From assembly GCA_032052615.1 (NCBI GenBank), contig DAMBWF010000007.1, positions 62,001 through 126,000 on the forward strand: a DNA stretch of 64,000 nt, read 5' to 3'. Of this stretch, positions 17,506-27,828 are shown piece by piece. The notes below the pieces were generated by a model that saw nothing but the letters and a program-made list of their open reading frames with translations, searched no databases and had not been told where the DNA came from. How positions within the stretch are numbered: position 1 is the first letter of the stretch; every line of letters starts with the position of its first letter. The DNA comes from Pseudomonas_T sp032052615 (GTDB taxonomy: Bacteria > Pseudomonadota > Gammaproteobacteria > Pseudomonadales > Pseudomonadaceae). The position numbers and the translations under genes are program-made.

Positions 17506-18699
17506 ATGAACCACGATCCCATCGTCATCGTCGGCAGCGCCCGCACCCCCATGGGCGGCTTCCAGGGCGACCTCGCGGGGCTGAGCGCCCCGGAACTGGG
17601 CGCCGCCGCCATCCGCGCGGCGGTATCGCGCAGCGGGCTGTCGCCCGACGCGGTGCAGGAAGCGCTGATGGGCTGCGTGCTCCCGGCCGGCCTCGGCCAG
17701 GCCCCGGCGCGCCAGGCCGCCCTGGGCGCCGGCCTCGGCGAGGGCACCGTCTGCACCACCCTGAACAAGATGTGCGGCTCCGGCATGCAGGCGGCGATCG
17801 TCGCCCATGACCTGCTGCGAGCCGGCAGCGTCGACGTGGTGGTGGCCGGTGGCATGGAGAGCATGACCAACGCGCCCTACCTGCTGGAGAAAGCCCGGGG
17901 CGGCTACCGCATGGGCCATGGCAAGGTGCTCGACCACATGTTCCTCGACGGCCTGGAGGACGCCTACGACAAGGGCCGCCTGATGGGTACCTTCGCCGAG
18001 GACTGCGCCGAGGCCCATGGCTTCGATCGCCAGGCCCAGGACGCCTATGCCTTGGCCTCCCTGCAGCGCGCCCGCGACGCCATCGAGCAAGGCCGCTTCG
18101 CCGAGGAAATCGTGCCGGTGGAGGCCCGCTTCGGTCGCGAGACCCGCCAGGTGAGCGCCGACGAGCAACCGCCCAAGGCGCGTCCGGACAAGATTCCCAG
18201 CCTCAAGCCGGCGTTCCGCGACGGTGGCACCGTCACCGCGGCCAACTCCAGTTCCATTTCCGACGGCGCCGCCGCGTTGGTGCTGATGCGCCGCTCCGAG
18301 GCCGAACGCCGGGGCCTGAAGGTGCAGGCGGTGATCCACGGCCACGCGGCCCACGCCGGCGCGCCCAACCTGTTCCCCACCGCGCCCATCGGGGCGATCC
18401 GCAAGCTGATGACGCGCACCGGCTGGAGCCTGGACGAGGTGGACCTGTTCGAGATCAACGAAGCCTTCGCCGTGGTGGCCATGGTGACCATGGCCGAGCT
18501 GGGCCTGGACCACGCCAAGGTCAACGTCAATGGCGGCGCCTGCGCCTTGGGCCACCCCATCGGCGCCTCCGGCGCGCGCATCCTGGTGACCCTGCTGGCG
18601 GCCCTGCGCGCGCGCGGCCTGCGTCGCGGGGTGGCGGCGATCTGCATCGGCGGCGGCGAAGCCACGGCGATGGCCGTGGAACTGCCGGAAGGGGCGTGA
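17506..18699 (+). CDS. Acetyl-CoA acyltransferase (thiolase)
   Basis: 397 residues, thiolase family. Nucleophile Cys90 in NKMCGSGMQAA, catalytic His in GGACALGHPIGASGAR, NEAFAVV motif, and the second active Cys in CIGGGEATA. It cleaves a 3-ketoacyl-CoA (in this operon likely 2-methylacetoacetyl-CoA to acetyl- and propionyl-CoA). Starts 14 bp after the SDR gene; ATG at 17506 is preceded by AAGGAG. Second gene of the operon. Confidence 0.92.
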   Translation: MNHDPIVIVGSARTPMGGFQGDLAGLSAPELGAAAIRAAVSRSGLSPDAVQEALMGCVLPAGLGQAPARQAALGAGLGEGTVCTTLNKMCGSGMQAAIVAHDLLRAGSVDVVVAGGMESMTNAPYLLEKARGGYRMGHGKVLDHMFLDGLEDAYDKGRLMGTFAEDCAEAHGFDRQAQDAYALASLQRARDAIEQGRFAEEIVPVEARFGRETRQVSADEQPPKARPDKIPSLKPAFRDGGTVTAANSSSISDGAAALVLMRRSEAERRGLKVQAVIHGHAAHAGAPNLFPTAPIGAIRKLMTRTGWSLDEVDLFEINEAFAVVAMVTMAELGLDHAKVNVNGGACALGHPIGASGARILVTLLAALRARGLRRGVAAICIGGGEATAMAVELPEGA

Positions 18700-18701
18700 C
18701 C

Positions 18702-19835
18702 ATGTTGCTCAGCGAAGAACAGCTCAGCATCGGCGAGATGGCGCGCCAGTTCGCCCAGGAGCGGCTGCGCCCGTTCGCCGACCAGTGGGACCGCGAACAC
18801 CGCTATCCCGCCGAGGCCATCCGCGAGATGGCCGGCCTCGGCTTCTTCGGCATGCTGGTGCCGGAGGCGTGGGGCGGGAGCGACACCGGTTACCTGGCCT
18901 ACGCCCTGGCCCTGGAGGAAATCGCCGCTGGCGACGGCGCCTGTTCCACCATCATGAGCGTGCACAACTCGGTGGGCTGCGTGCCGATCCTGCGCTTCGG
19001 CAACGACGAGCAGAAACGGCGCTTCCTCGTGCCCCTGGCGAGCGGCGAGCAGATCGGCGCCTTCGCCCTGACCGAACCCCAGGCCGGCTCCGACGCCAGC
19101 GCCCTGCGTACCCGCGCCCGTCGCGACGGCGACCACTACGTGATCGACGGGGCCAAGCAATTCATCACCTCCGGGCAGAACGCCGGCACGGTGATCGTCT
19201 TCGCGGTCACCGACCCGGAGGCCGGCAAGCGCGGCATCAGTGCCTTCATCGTGCCCACCGACACCCCCGGCTACACCGTGGTGCGGGTCGAAGACAAGCT
19301 GGGCCAGCACGCCTCGGACACCTGTCAGATTGCCTTCGAGGGCCTGCGCATCCCCGCGTCCCAGCGGCTCGGAGAGGAGGGCGAGGGTTACCGCATCGCC
19401 CTGGCCAACCTGGAGGGCGGGCGCATCGGTATCGCCGCCCAGGCGGTGGGCATGGCCCGCGCCGCCTTCGAGGTGGCGCGGGACTACGCCCGGGAGCGGG
19501 AAGCGTTCGGCAAGTCGCTGATGGAGCACCAGGCGGTGGCCTTCCGCCTGGCCGACATGGCCACCCAGATCGCCGTGGCGCGGCAGATGGTCCACCACGC
19601 CGCCGCCCTGCGCGAGGCGGGCAAGCCGGCCCTGGTGGAAGCCTCCATGGCCAAGCTGTTCGCCTCGGAAATGGCCGAGAAGGTCTGCTCGGCGGCGATT
19701 CAGACCTTGGGCGGCTACGGCTACCTGAGCGACTTCCCGGTGGCGCGCATCTACCGCGACGTGCGCGTCTGCCAGATCTACGAAGGCACCAGCGACATCC
19801 AGCGGCTGGTGATCGCCCGCAACCTCGGAGAATGA
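18702..19835 (+). CDS. Acyl-CoA dehydrogenase
   Basis: 377 residues, FAD-dependent acyl-CoA dehydrogenase, with FALTEPQAGSDA (FAD/substrate loop), ITSG, the FGKSLMEHQAV region and the C-terminal catalytic-base motif QIYEGTSDIQRLVIARN. Length and motifs fit the short/branched-chain type. The start is the ATG at 18702, just after the thiolase stop; a GTG two codons upstream overlaps that stop and is less likely. Third gene of the operon; in this context probably acts on 2-methylbutyryl- or isobutyryl-CoA. Confidence 0.93.
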   Translation: MLLSEEQLSIGEMARQFAQERLRPFADQWDREHRYPAEAIREMAGLGFFGMLVPEAWGGSDTGYLAYALALEEIAAGDGACSTIMSVHNSVGCVPILRFGNDEQKRRFLVPLASGEQIGAFALTEPQAGSDASALRTRARRDGDHYVIDGAKQFITSGQNAGTVIVFAVTDPEAGKRGISAFIVPTDTPGYTVVRVEDKLGQHASDTCQIAFEGLRIPASQRLGEEGEGYRIALANLEGGRIGIAAQAVGMARAAFEVARDYAREREAFGKSLMEHQAVAFRLADMATQIAVARQMVHHAAALREAGKPALVEASMAKLFASEMAEKVCSAAIQTLGGYGYLSDFPVARIYRDVRVCQIYEGTSDIQRLVIARNLGE

Positions 19836-19837
19836 CC

Positions 19838-20611
19838 ATGACCTATGAAACCCTGCTGGTGGACATCCAGTCCCGCGTGGCGCTGATCACCCTCAACCGG
19901 CCCAAGGCGCTCAACGCGCTGAACGCGCAACTGATCGGCGAGCTGAACCAGGCCCTGGACCGCCTGGAAGCCGACCCCGAGGTCGGCTGCGTGGTGCTCA
20001 CCGGCTCGGCCAAGGCCTTCGCCGCTGGCGCCGATATCAAGGAGATGGCGGACATGACCTATCCGCAGATCTACCTGGACGACTATTTCGCCGCCGCCGA
20101 CCGCATCGCCAACCGGCGCAAGCCGCTGATCGCCGCGGTTTCCGGCTACGCCCTGGGCGGCGGCTGCGAACTGGCGCTGCTGTGCGACTTCATCTATGCC
20201 GCCGACAGCGCCCGCTTCGGCCTGCCGGAAATCACCCTGGGGGTGCTGCCGGGCATCGGCGGCACCCAGCGCCTGACCCGCGCCTTGGGCAAGTCCAAGG
20301 CCATGGAAATGTGCCTGACCGGGCGTCTGATGGACGCGGCCGAAGCCGAGCGCGCCGGCCTGGTGGCCCGGGTGCTGCCCCAGGCGGAGCTGCTGGAGAC
20401 GACCCTGGAGGTCGCCCGGGGCATCGCCGCCAAGTCGCTGCCGGCGGCCATGATGATCAAGGAGTGCGTCAACCGGGTCTTCGAGACCAACCTCGCCGAG
20501 GGCGTGCGCTTCGAGCGCCGGGTCTTCCATGCGGTGTTCGCCACGGCGGACCAGAAGGAAGGCATGCGCGCCTTCGTGGAAAAACGCGAGCCCGCCTTCA
20601 AGCACCGCTGA
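19838..20611 (+). CDS. Enoyl-CoA hydratase
   Basis: 257 residues, crotonase fold. Both catalytic glutamates are in place, in GGGCELALLCD and in FGLPEITLGVLPGIGGTQRL, and the oxyanion loops AGADIKEM and SGYALGGG are present. Two ATGs lie 6 bp apart; the second (19838) has GGAG 7 bp upstream, whereas the first overlaps the previous stop and has almost no spacing, so I use the second. Last gene of the operon; its end overlaps the convergent AraC gene by 14 bp. Confidence 0.92.
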   Translation: MTYETLLVDIQSRVALITLNRPKALNALNAQLIGELNQALDRLEADPEVGCVVLTGSAKAFAAGADIKEMADMTYPQIYLDDYFAAADRIANRRKPLIAAVSGYALGGGCELALLCDFIYAADSARFGLPEITLGVLPGIGGTQRLTRALGKSKAMEMCLTGRLMDAAEAERAGLVARVLPQAELLETTLEVARGIAAKSLPAAMMIKECVNRVFETNLAEGVRFERRVFHAVFATADQKEGMRAFVEKREPAFKHR

Positions 20612-21650
20612 AGGGGCGCCTGCCGGGCCGTCCGGCCCGGTCCGGCTGGGACAGGATCAGGGTGCGGTAGCGCCCGGGGTTGGTCCCGGTCCACTTGCGG
20701 AACGCCTTGTAGAACGAGCTGATGTCGGCGAAACCGAGGCGCTCCGCGATGGACGCGAACGGCAACGCGGGGTCGGCCAGCCAGTCGATGGCCAGTTCCC
20801 GGCGCATGCCGTCCTTGATCGCCTGGTAGGGCTGGCCAAGGGCGGCCAGGCGCCGGCGCAAGGTCGAGGGGGATATGTGGAAGACCGCGGCCAGGCGCTC
20901 GCCATCCGGCCACCGGGCCGGCGGCAAGGCCCGCAGATGGGCCTTGATATGGGTCGCCAGGCTGTCGCTGTCCTGGTACTTCACCAGGATATTGCCGGGC
21001 GCCTGGGCGAGGAACCGCTGCAGGTCGTTTTCGTCGCGGCGGATCGGCGCGTCCAGGGCGTCGGCGGCGAAGATGATGCGATTGGCCGCGCGACCGAAGC
21101 GCAGGTTCTCGGAGAACATCACCCGGTAGTCGTCGGTATAGGCGGGGGCGGCGCAGCGCAGCTCCACCGCCAGGATCGGAATGCGCCGACCCGCCAGCCA
21201 GCAGGCCAGGCCGTGCAGGATCAGCCAGAAGGTGAAATAGGCGAAGGCGCGGCGTGGCTCGCCGCGATCGTACAGCACGACTTCCGCCAGTTCGTCACGC
21301 CGGCTTAGCTCGGCGCGGAACTCCTCGTCCATCAGCCGCAAGAACTCCAGGCCGTGGGGCAGCGCGTGGGCCAGGGTCGGCTGAGCCATGCAGGCGCGAC
21401 AGAGGAAGGCGAAGCTGCCGGCGCGCAGCGGCCGCTCGGCCATGCCGAAGAACTCGTCGTCGTAGCGCTGCGCCAGCCGCCGCCAGAGGCGCGCGAAATA
21501 ACCGACGCCGACTCGCCCTTCCGGATCATCCAGGCCGATGGCCGGCAGGCCTTCCCGGGCCAGCAGGGCCTGGGGCGTCAGCCCATGGGGCCGATAGCCC
21601 AGCAGGGCCTCGTGTACCAAGTGATTGGAGATAGTGCCTTTGGCGGCCAT
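20598..21650 (-). CDS. AraC-family regulator with arabinose-binding-like sensor domain
   Basis: 350 residues from the ATG at 21650; the frame extends 22 codons upstream with a weak, proline-rich stretch, so the start is uncertain. The N-terminal two thirds resemble the AraC 'arabinose-binding' sensor domain seen in OruR/ArgR-like regulators of Pseudomonas, and the C-terminus has the AraC HTH (VFHISPSTLRRRLAALG...ASIAERLGFADISSFYKAFRKWTGTNPGRYR). It overlaps the last gene of the acyl-CoA operon tail to tail and is the likely regulator of that operon. Confidence 0.82.
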   Translation of the reverse strand: MAAKGTISNHLVHEALLGYRPHGLTPQALLAREGLPAIGLDDPEGRVGVGYFARLWRRLAQRYDDEFFGMAERPLRAGSFAFLCRACMAQPTLAHALPHGLEFLRLMDEEFRAELSRRDELAEVVLYDRGEPRRAFAYFTFWLILHGLACWLAGRRIPILAVELRCAAPAYTDDYRVMFSENLRFGRAANRIIFAADALDAPIRRDENDLQRFLAQAPGNILVKYQDSDSLATHIKAHLRALPPARWPDGERLAAVFHISPSTLRRRLAALGQPYQAIKDGMRRELAIDWLADPALPFASIAERLGFADISSFYKAFRKWTGTNPGRYRTLILSQPDRAGRPGRRPFSGA

Positions 21651-21729
21651 GGGCGACGGCGTGTCCGGCGGCTGGGGAAGGCGCCATTCTGCCTCAGGGA
21701 CGGGCGGGTCCGCCAAGCGGGAAGCGGGT

Positions 21730-21752
21730 GACGCCCTCCGGGGGAGGGCGTC
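21730..21752 (-). terminator. Hairpin after lpdV, possible terminator
   Basis: A 10-bp GC-rich stem (GACGCCCTCC/GGAGGGCGTC) with a 3-nt loop lies about 12 bp after the lpdV stop codon. It has no clear T-tract, so intrinsic termination is uncertain. Confidence 0.45.
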
Positions 21753-21764
21753 GAGCCGGGCTCA

Positions 21765-23168
<1,404 letters not shown>

Positions 23169-23170
23169 GC

Positions 23171-24508
23171 TCACTCCACGAAAAGCAGGGCGGGGGTTTC
23201 GAGCAGGCGACGCACCGCCTGGATGAACTCGGCGGCATCCATGCCATCGACCACGCGGTGATCGAAGGAGGAGGAGAGGTTCATCAGCTTGCGGCCGACC
23301 ACCGTGCCATGGCGGAACACCGGGCGCTCGATGATCCGGTTGACGCCGACGATGGCGACTTCCGGATAGTTGATCACCGGCGTGGACACCAGGCCGCCCA
23401 AGGGGCCCAGGCTGCTGATGGTGATGGTGGAGCCGGACAGTTCTTCGCGGCTGGCCTTGCCGGTGCGCACCGCGTCGGCCAGACGGACGATTTCCGCCGC
23501 CGTGGCCCAAAGGTCCAGGCTCTCGGCATGACGCAGCACCGGCACCGAGAGGCCGGCCTCGCTTTGGGTGGCGATCCCCAGATGCACCGCGCCGTAGCGA
23601 GTGACCTTGTCGTTGTCGTCGTCGAAGCGCGCATTCATCTGCGGGTAGTCCCGCAGGGCGATCACCATCGCCCGGGCCAGGAACGGCAGCAGGGTGAGCT
23701 TGCCGCGCTCGTCGCCCCACTTGTGATTGAGCTGGACCCGGAGGATTTCCAGGTCGGTGACGTCGATCTCCTCGACATAGGTGAAATGCGGGATGCGCCG
23801 CTTGGCTTCCTGCATCTTCTGGGCGATCTTGCGCCGCAGGCCGATGATCGGAATTTCGTTTTCGTCGTGACGGGTTTCGTAGCGGCTGGCGCTCGCCGGC
23901 TGGCCTTGGGAGGTGCCCTCGCGGTAGGCGTCCAGGTCCTCGTGGAGCACCCGCCCGTCCGGACCGCTGCCCGGCACGAAGCGCAGCTCGATGCCCATGT
24001 CCCAGGCGCGCTTGCGCACCGCCGGCGACGCCAGGGGCGCCTCGCCCGCGGCTCGCGCGGCCGGCTTGCCCCGCGACGGGGACGGTGCCTTCTTCGCGGG
24101 CGAGGCCGATGCCGGCGCGGCGGCCTGCGGCCGGGCTACCTCGGCCGGCGCGGCGTGCTGCACGATCTTCTCGGACAGCGCCGCGCCTTCGGTCTGGGCC
24201 ATGTCGGGGGCGATGGCCGGGGCCGCCGCCGGACCGGCGGGAGCGGCGTCGTCGGCGTTGCCCTGGCCTTCGACTTCCAGGCGGATCAGTTCGCCGCCCA
24301 CTGGAATCACCTCGCCGGGCTGGCCGCCCAGGGCGATGACCTTGCCCACCACGGGGGAGGGAATCTCCACCATGGCCTTGTCGGTCATCACATCCGCCAG
24401 GTTCTGGTCCTCGCCGACAGCGTCGCCCACCGCCACGTGCCAGGTCACCAGCTCGACTTCGGCGATGCCTTCGCCGATGTCCGGCATCTTGATCACATAA
24501 GTACCCAT
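23171..24508 (-). CDS. bkdB: Branched-chain keto-acid dehydrogenase E2 (lipoamide acyltransferase)
   Basis: 445 residues in three parts: an N-terminal lipoyl domain (residues about 1-80, lipoyl Lys44 in VMTDKAMVEIP), an Ala/Pro-rich linker with a peripheral-subunit-binding domain near residues 145-190 (ASPAVRKRAWDMGIELRFVPGSGPDGRVLHEDL), and the catalytic acyltransferase domain ending with SSFDHRVVDGMDAAEF (catalytic His-Arg...Asp). It forms the core of the complex degrading valine, leucine and isoleucine keto acids. Sits between bkdA2 and lpdV with nearly no gap. Confidence 0.95.
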   Translation of the reverse strand: MGTYVIKMPDIGEGIAEVELVTWHVAVGDAVGEDQNLADVMTDKAMVEIPSPVVGKVIALGGQPGEVIPVGGELIRLEVEGQGNADDAAPAGPAAAPAIAPDMAQTEGAALSEKIVQHAAPAEVARPQAAAPASASPAKKAPSPSRGKPAARAAGEAPLASPAVRKRAWDMGIELRFVPGSGPDGRVLHEDLDAYREGTSQGQPASASRYETRHDENEIPIIGLRRKIAQKMQEAKRRIPHFTYVEEIDVTDLEILRVQLNHKWGDERGKLTLLPFLARAMVIALRDYPQMNARFDDDNDKVTRYGAVHLGIATQSEAGLSVPVLRHAESLDLWATAAEIVRLADAVRTGKASREELSGSTITISSLGPLGGLVSTPVINYPEVAIVGVNRIIERPVFRHGTVVGRKLMNLSSSFDHRVVDGMDAAEFIQAVRRLLETPALLFVE

Positions 24509-25564
24509 TCAAGCCTCCATGACGCGCTTGAGCGCTTCGCCGACCCGGGCCGGGCCGGGGAAATAGTCCCATTCCTGGGCGTGGGGGTAGGGCGTGTCCC
24601 ACCCGGTGACCCGTTCGATCGGCGCTTCGAGGTGGTAGAAGCAATGTTCCTGGATCAGCGCCACCAGTTCGGCGCCGAAGCCGCACGTGCGGGTCGCTTC
24701 GTGAAGCACCAGGCAGCGGCGGGTCTTCTTCACCGACTCCACGATGGTCTCCAGGTCCAGTGGCCACAGGCTGCGCAGGTCGATCACTTCGGCATCGATG
24801 CCGGTTTCCTCGGCCGCCGCCTGGGCGACCCAGACGGTGGTGCCGTAGGTGAGGATGGTGATCTGCTTGCCCGGCCGCGCCACCGCCGCGCTGTCCAGCG
24901 GCACGCGGTAGTAGCCTTCGGGTACCGCCGCGGTGGGGTGCTTGGACCAGGGCGTCACCGGGCGATCGTGGTGACCGTCGAAGGGCCCGTTGTAGAGGCG
25001 CTTGGGTTCAAGGAACACCACCGGGTCGTCGCTCTCGATGGAGGCGATCAGCAAGCCCTTGGCGTCATAGGGGTTGGACGGCATCACCGTACGCAGGCCG
25101 CAGACCTGGGTGAAGATCGCCTCGGGGCTCTGGCTGTGGGTCTGCCCGCCATAGATACCGCCACCGCAGGGCATGCGGAAGGTGATCGCCGAGGTGAACT
25201 GGCCATTGGAGCGGTAGCGCAGGCGCGCCGCCTCGGACACGATCTGATCCACCGCCGGGTAGACGTAGTCGGCGAACTGGATTTCCGCCACCGGACGCAG
25301 CCCATAGGCGCTCATGCCCACCGCGGCGCCGGCGATGCCGTTCTCCGAGATCGGCGCGTCGAATACCCGCGACTTGCCGTACTTCGCCTGCAGGCCATCG
25401 GTGCAGCGGAACACGCCGCCGAAATAGCCGACGTCCTCGCCGAATATCACCACGTTGTCGTCGCGGCCGAGCATCACGTCCATCGCCGAGCGCAGCGCCT
25501 GGATCATGGTCATGGAGGTGACGGCGGACGCCTCGTGGGTCTTCTGTTCGTTCATTGCGTTCAT
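24509..25564 (-). CDS. bkdA2: Branched-chain keto-acid dehydrogenase E1 beta
   Basis: 351 residues, the beta subunit of the thiamine-diphosphate E1. Typical transketolase-like region FGEDVGYFGGVFRCTDGL (Glu contacts ThDP), then the large pyrimidine-binding domain with the MPCGGGIYGGQTHSQSPEAIF stretch and the C-terminal domain. The start is set at 25564 (MNAMNEQKTHEA), right after bkdA1. It pairs with BkdA1 to oxidatively decarboxylate branched-chain 2-oxo acids. Confidence 0.95.
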   Translation of the reverse strand: MNAMNEQKTHEASAVTSMTMIQALRSAMDVMLGRDDNVVIFGEDVGYFGGVFRCTDGLQAKYGKSRVFDAPISENGIAGAAVGMSAYGLRPVAEIQFADYVYPAVDQIVSEAARLRYRSNGQFTSAITFRMPCGGGIYGGQTHSQSPEAIFTQVCGLRTVMPSNPYDAKGLLIASIESDDPVVFLEPKRLYNGPFDGHHDRPVTPWSKHPTAAVPEGYYRVPLDSAAVARPGKQITILTYGTTVWVAQAAAEETGIDAEVIDLRSLWPLDLETIVESVKKTRRCLVLHEATRTCGFGAELVALIQEHCFYHLEAPIERVTGWDTPYPHAQEWDYFPGPARVGEALKRVMEA

Positions 25565-25565
25565 G

Positions 25566-26798
25566 TCATACCCCGAGCTGCTGACGTTGCCGGCGAAGGT
25601 GGTCGGGCATTTCCTTGTACACGCCCTCGAACATGTCGGCGGCGCTGGGTACCCGGCCATTGCCGAGGGTGCCGTAGCTTTCCGCTTCCTTCTGGGCGCT
25701 GGCGATTTCCGCCTCGAGGGCCTTCTGGGTTTCCTCGTATTCCTGTTCCGACCAGGCGCCGATGGCGATCAGGTGCTTTTTCAGGCGAGCGATGGGATCG
25801 CCCAGGGGGAAGTTGGTCCAGTCGTCGGCTGGCCGGTACTTGGACGGGTCGTCCGAGGTGGAGTGGGGGCCGGCGCGGTAGGTGACCCACTCGATGAGGG
25901 TCGGACCGAGGTTGCGGCGAGCCCGCTCGGCCGCCCAGCGGGAGGCGGCGTACACCGCCAGGAAGTCGTTGCCGTCCACCCGCAGGGACGCGACGTTGTA
26001 GCCAATGCCACGCGCCGCGAACGTGGTGCCTTCGCCCCCGGCGAAGGACTGGAAGGTGGAGATGGCCCACTGGTTGTTGACCACGTTGAGGATCACCGGC
26101 GCCTTGTATACGTGGGCGAAGGTGAGGCCGGCGTGGAAGTCCGAGGCCGCGGTGGAGCCGTCGCCGATCCAGGCGGACGCGATCTTGGTGTCGCCCTTGA
26201 TCGCCGAGGCCATGGCCCAGCCCACCGCCTGGATGTACTGGGTGCCGAGGTTGCCGGAAATGGAGAAGAAGCCGGAGTCCCGATAGGAGTACATCACCGG
26301 CAACTGGCGGCCCTTGAGCGGGTCGCGCTCGTTGGAGAGCAGTTGGCACATCATCTCCACGATGGAGACGTCCCGGGCGATCAGGATGCCCTGCTGGCGA
26401 TAGGTGGGGAAGTTCATGTCACCGTCGCGCAAGGCCAGGGTCTGGCCGACGGCGATCGCTTCCTCGCCCAGACACTGCATGTAGAACGACAGTTTCTTCT
26501 GGCGTTGGGCGATCAGCATCCGCGAGTCGAATGCGCGGGTCTTCATCATCGCTCGCAGGCCGCGGCGCAGCAGGTCCGGGGAAATATCCTCGGCCCAGGG
26601 CCCCACGGCCTGGCTGTCCTCGTCCAGCACGCGGATGAGCTGCAGGGCGAGTTCGCTGGTCTCGATCGGCTCGACATCCAGCGGTGGGCGACCCACGCTG
26701 CCGGCCGGGCTCAGCCTGAGGTAGGAAAAGTCTGTCTGGCAGCCCGGGCGGCCAGTGGGTTCAGGGACGTGCAGGCGCAACCGTTCCGAATCACTCAT
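25566..26798 (-). CDS. bkdA1: Branched-chain keto-acid dehydrogenase E1 alpha
   Basis: 410 residues; first gene of bkdA1-bkdA2-bkdB-lpdV. The ThDP motif is visible as GDGSTAASDFHAGLTFAHVYKAPVILNVVNN, and the phosphorylation-loop-like region YRAGPHSTSDDPSKYR is conserved as in Pseudomonas enzymes. GGAG lies upstream of the ATG at 26798. The operon is transcribed away from bkdR across a 346-bp region, which is the arrangement known for BkdR-activated control in P. putida. Confidence 0.95.
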   Translation of the reverse strand: MSDSERLRLHVPEPTGRPGCQTDFSYLRLSPAGSVGRPPLDVEPIETSELALQLIRVLDEDSQAVGPWAEDISPDLLRRGLRAMMKTRAFDSRMLIAQRQKKLSFYMQCLGEEAIAVGQTLALRDGDMNFPTYRQQGILIARDVSIVEMMCQLLSNERDPLKGRQLPVMYSYRDSGFFSISGNLGTQYIQAVGWAMASAIKGDTKIASAWIGDGSTAASDFHAGLTFAHVYKAPVILNVVNNQWAISTFQSFAGGEGTTFAARGIGYNVASLRVDGNDFLAVYAASRWAAERARRNLGPTLIEWVTYRAGPHSTSDDPSKYRPADDWTNFPLGDPIARLKKHLIAIGAWSEQEYEETQKALEAEIASAQKEAESYGTLGNGRVPSAADMFEGVYKEMPDHLRRQRQQLGV

Positions 26799-27144
26799 GT
26801 GTTTCTCCAGATACGTTCAGCTTGTTTTTTCCTCGCGCTGGCGGGCAGCGGAGGGAAGCGGATCACGAGCGAGGGGACGCCTTACGGCGGCGGAGACGGG
26901 CGGACGTTCGAGCGGAAAAGACAGGGAAGGAAGGGGAGGGGAGCGGAGCCTGCAGCCGGGTACGCGGGGTGCGAATCCATCCGGCGGCCATGGGAAATAT
27001 CCATTTCTAGACCTCTTTTTATGTTTGTTGTAAGGCCTAGTATATGCTTCGACCTCTAGGCGTTTTGTTTCAAACTCACGGTGTGTTAGGGTGTTTTTTA
27101 GTGCTTATGAACTAATAAAAACTAATAAATGGTTGATATGAACT
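26799..27144. promoter_or_regulatory. Divergent control region bkdA1 / bkdR
   Basis: A 346-bp spacer with two AT-rich parts (about 26990-27060 and 27085-27144). In P. putida BkdR, an Lrp relative, binds this spacer and activates the operon when branched-chain amino acids are present. I see several short A/T blocks that could be Lrp-type contacts but no exact repeated box. Confidence 0.5.
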
Positions 27145-27606
27145 ATGGCTGAGCTGGATCGGACCGACCTGAAGATTCTCGCCGCGCTGGCCGAGGACGG
27201 CCGGCTGAGCTGGCGCGAGTTGGCGCAACGGATCGGGCTTTCGCTGACGCCGACACTTCGCCGGGTGAGGCGTCTGGAAGAAGAGCGCTACATCCAAGGC
27301 TACTTCGCCCGCCTCGACGAGACCCGCCTGTCCGGGGCGGTCAGCGTCTTCGTTTCGGTGCGCCTGGAAAAACAATCAGTGGATCTGCTGGCCACCTTCG
27401 AGGAGCGCATCCTCCAGTCCCCCCAAGTCATGAGCTGTTTCCAGATGACCGGAGACGCGGACTACATCCTGCGCGTGGTGGTGAAAGACCTCGCCGCCTA
27501 CCAAGCCTTCCTCACTCATACCCTGACCTGCATACCGGGCGTGGCCAGCGTCACGTCGGCCTTCGCGTTGAAATCGGTGATGCTGCGTTCCTCGCTGCCG
27601 TTGTAA
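27145..27606 (+). CDS. bkdR: Lrp-family activator of the bkd operon
   Basis: 153 residues, Lrp/AsnC family: HTH (DLKILAALAEDGRLSWRELAQRIGLSLTPTLRRVRRLEEERYI) and AsnC ligand domain (CFQMTGDADYILRVVVKDLAAYQAF). Divergent from bkdA1, so it is very probably BkdR, which senses branched-chain amino acids. The ATG at 27145 is the only workable start; the nearby upstream ATG opens a five-codon frame that stops at once. The upstream ribosome site is weak. Confidence 0.9.
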   Translation: MAELDRTDLKILAALAEDGRLSWRELAQRIGLSLTPTLRRVRRLEEERYIQGYFARLDETRLSGAVSVFVSVRLEKQSVDLLATFEERILQSPQVMSCFQMTGDADYILRVVVKDLAAYQAFLTHTLTCIPGVASVTSAFALKSVMLRSSLPL

Positions 27607-27828
27607 CCCGCCTCTTGCCGTCGCGACGGCGGCCCGCAGCCCGCAGCCGGAAGGGTGTCCATGGCTCTCCAATTTTCCGAAACTTTTTCGTTCGGACTCC
27701 GAATATCGCGCTTCAGCGACCGAGGTTAAGTTCCGGGGCCAGGAAGAACACCCAAGCGCTCTCGAGGCGCGCCGTTTCGGCGCGGTTCGTCTCGCCCACT
27801 GGCATCGCTGAAGGAAGGATCGTTCATC
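27607..27828 (+). promoter_or_regulatory. pqsA promoter region with exact PqsR box
   Basis: TTCGGACTCCGAA at 27691-27703 is an exact copy of the palindromic LysR-type box bound by PqsR (MvfR) in the P. aeruginosa pqsA promoter, which there is centred near -45. A start site near 27742 would be consistent, with a -10-like TTAAGT near 27726-27731; this start is inference. A small perfect palindrome GCCGTCGCGACGGC at 27617-27630 follows the bkdR stop. Confidence 0.75.
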
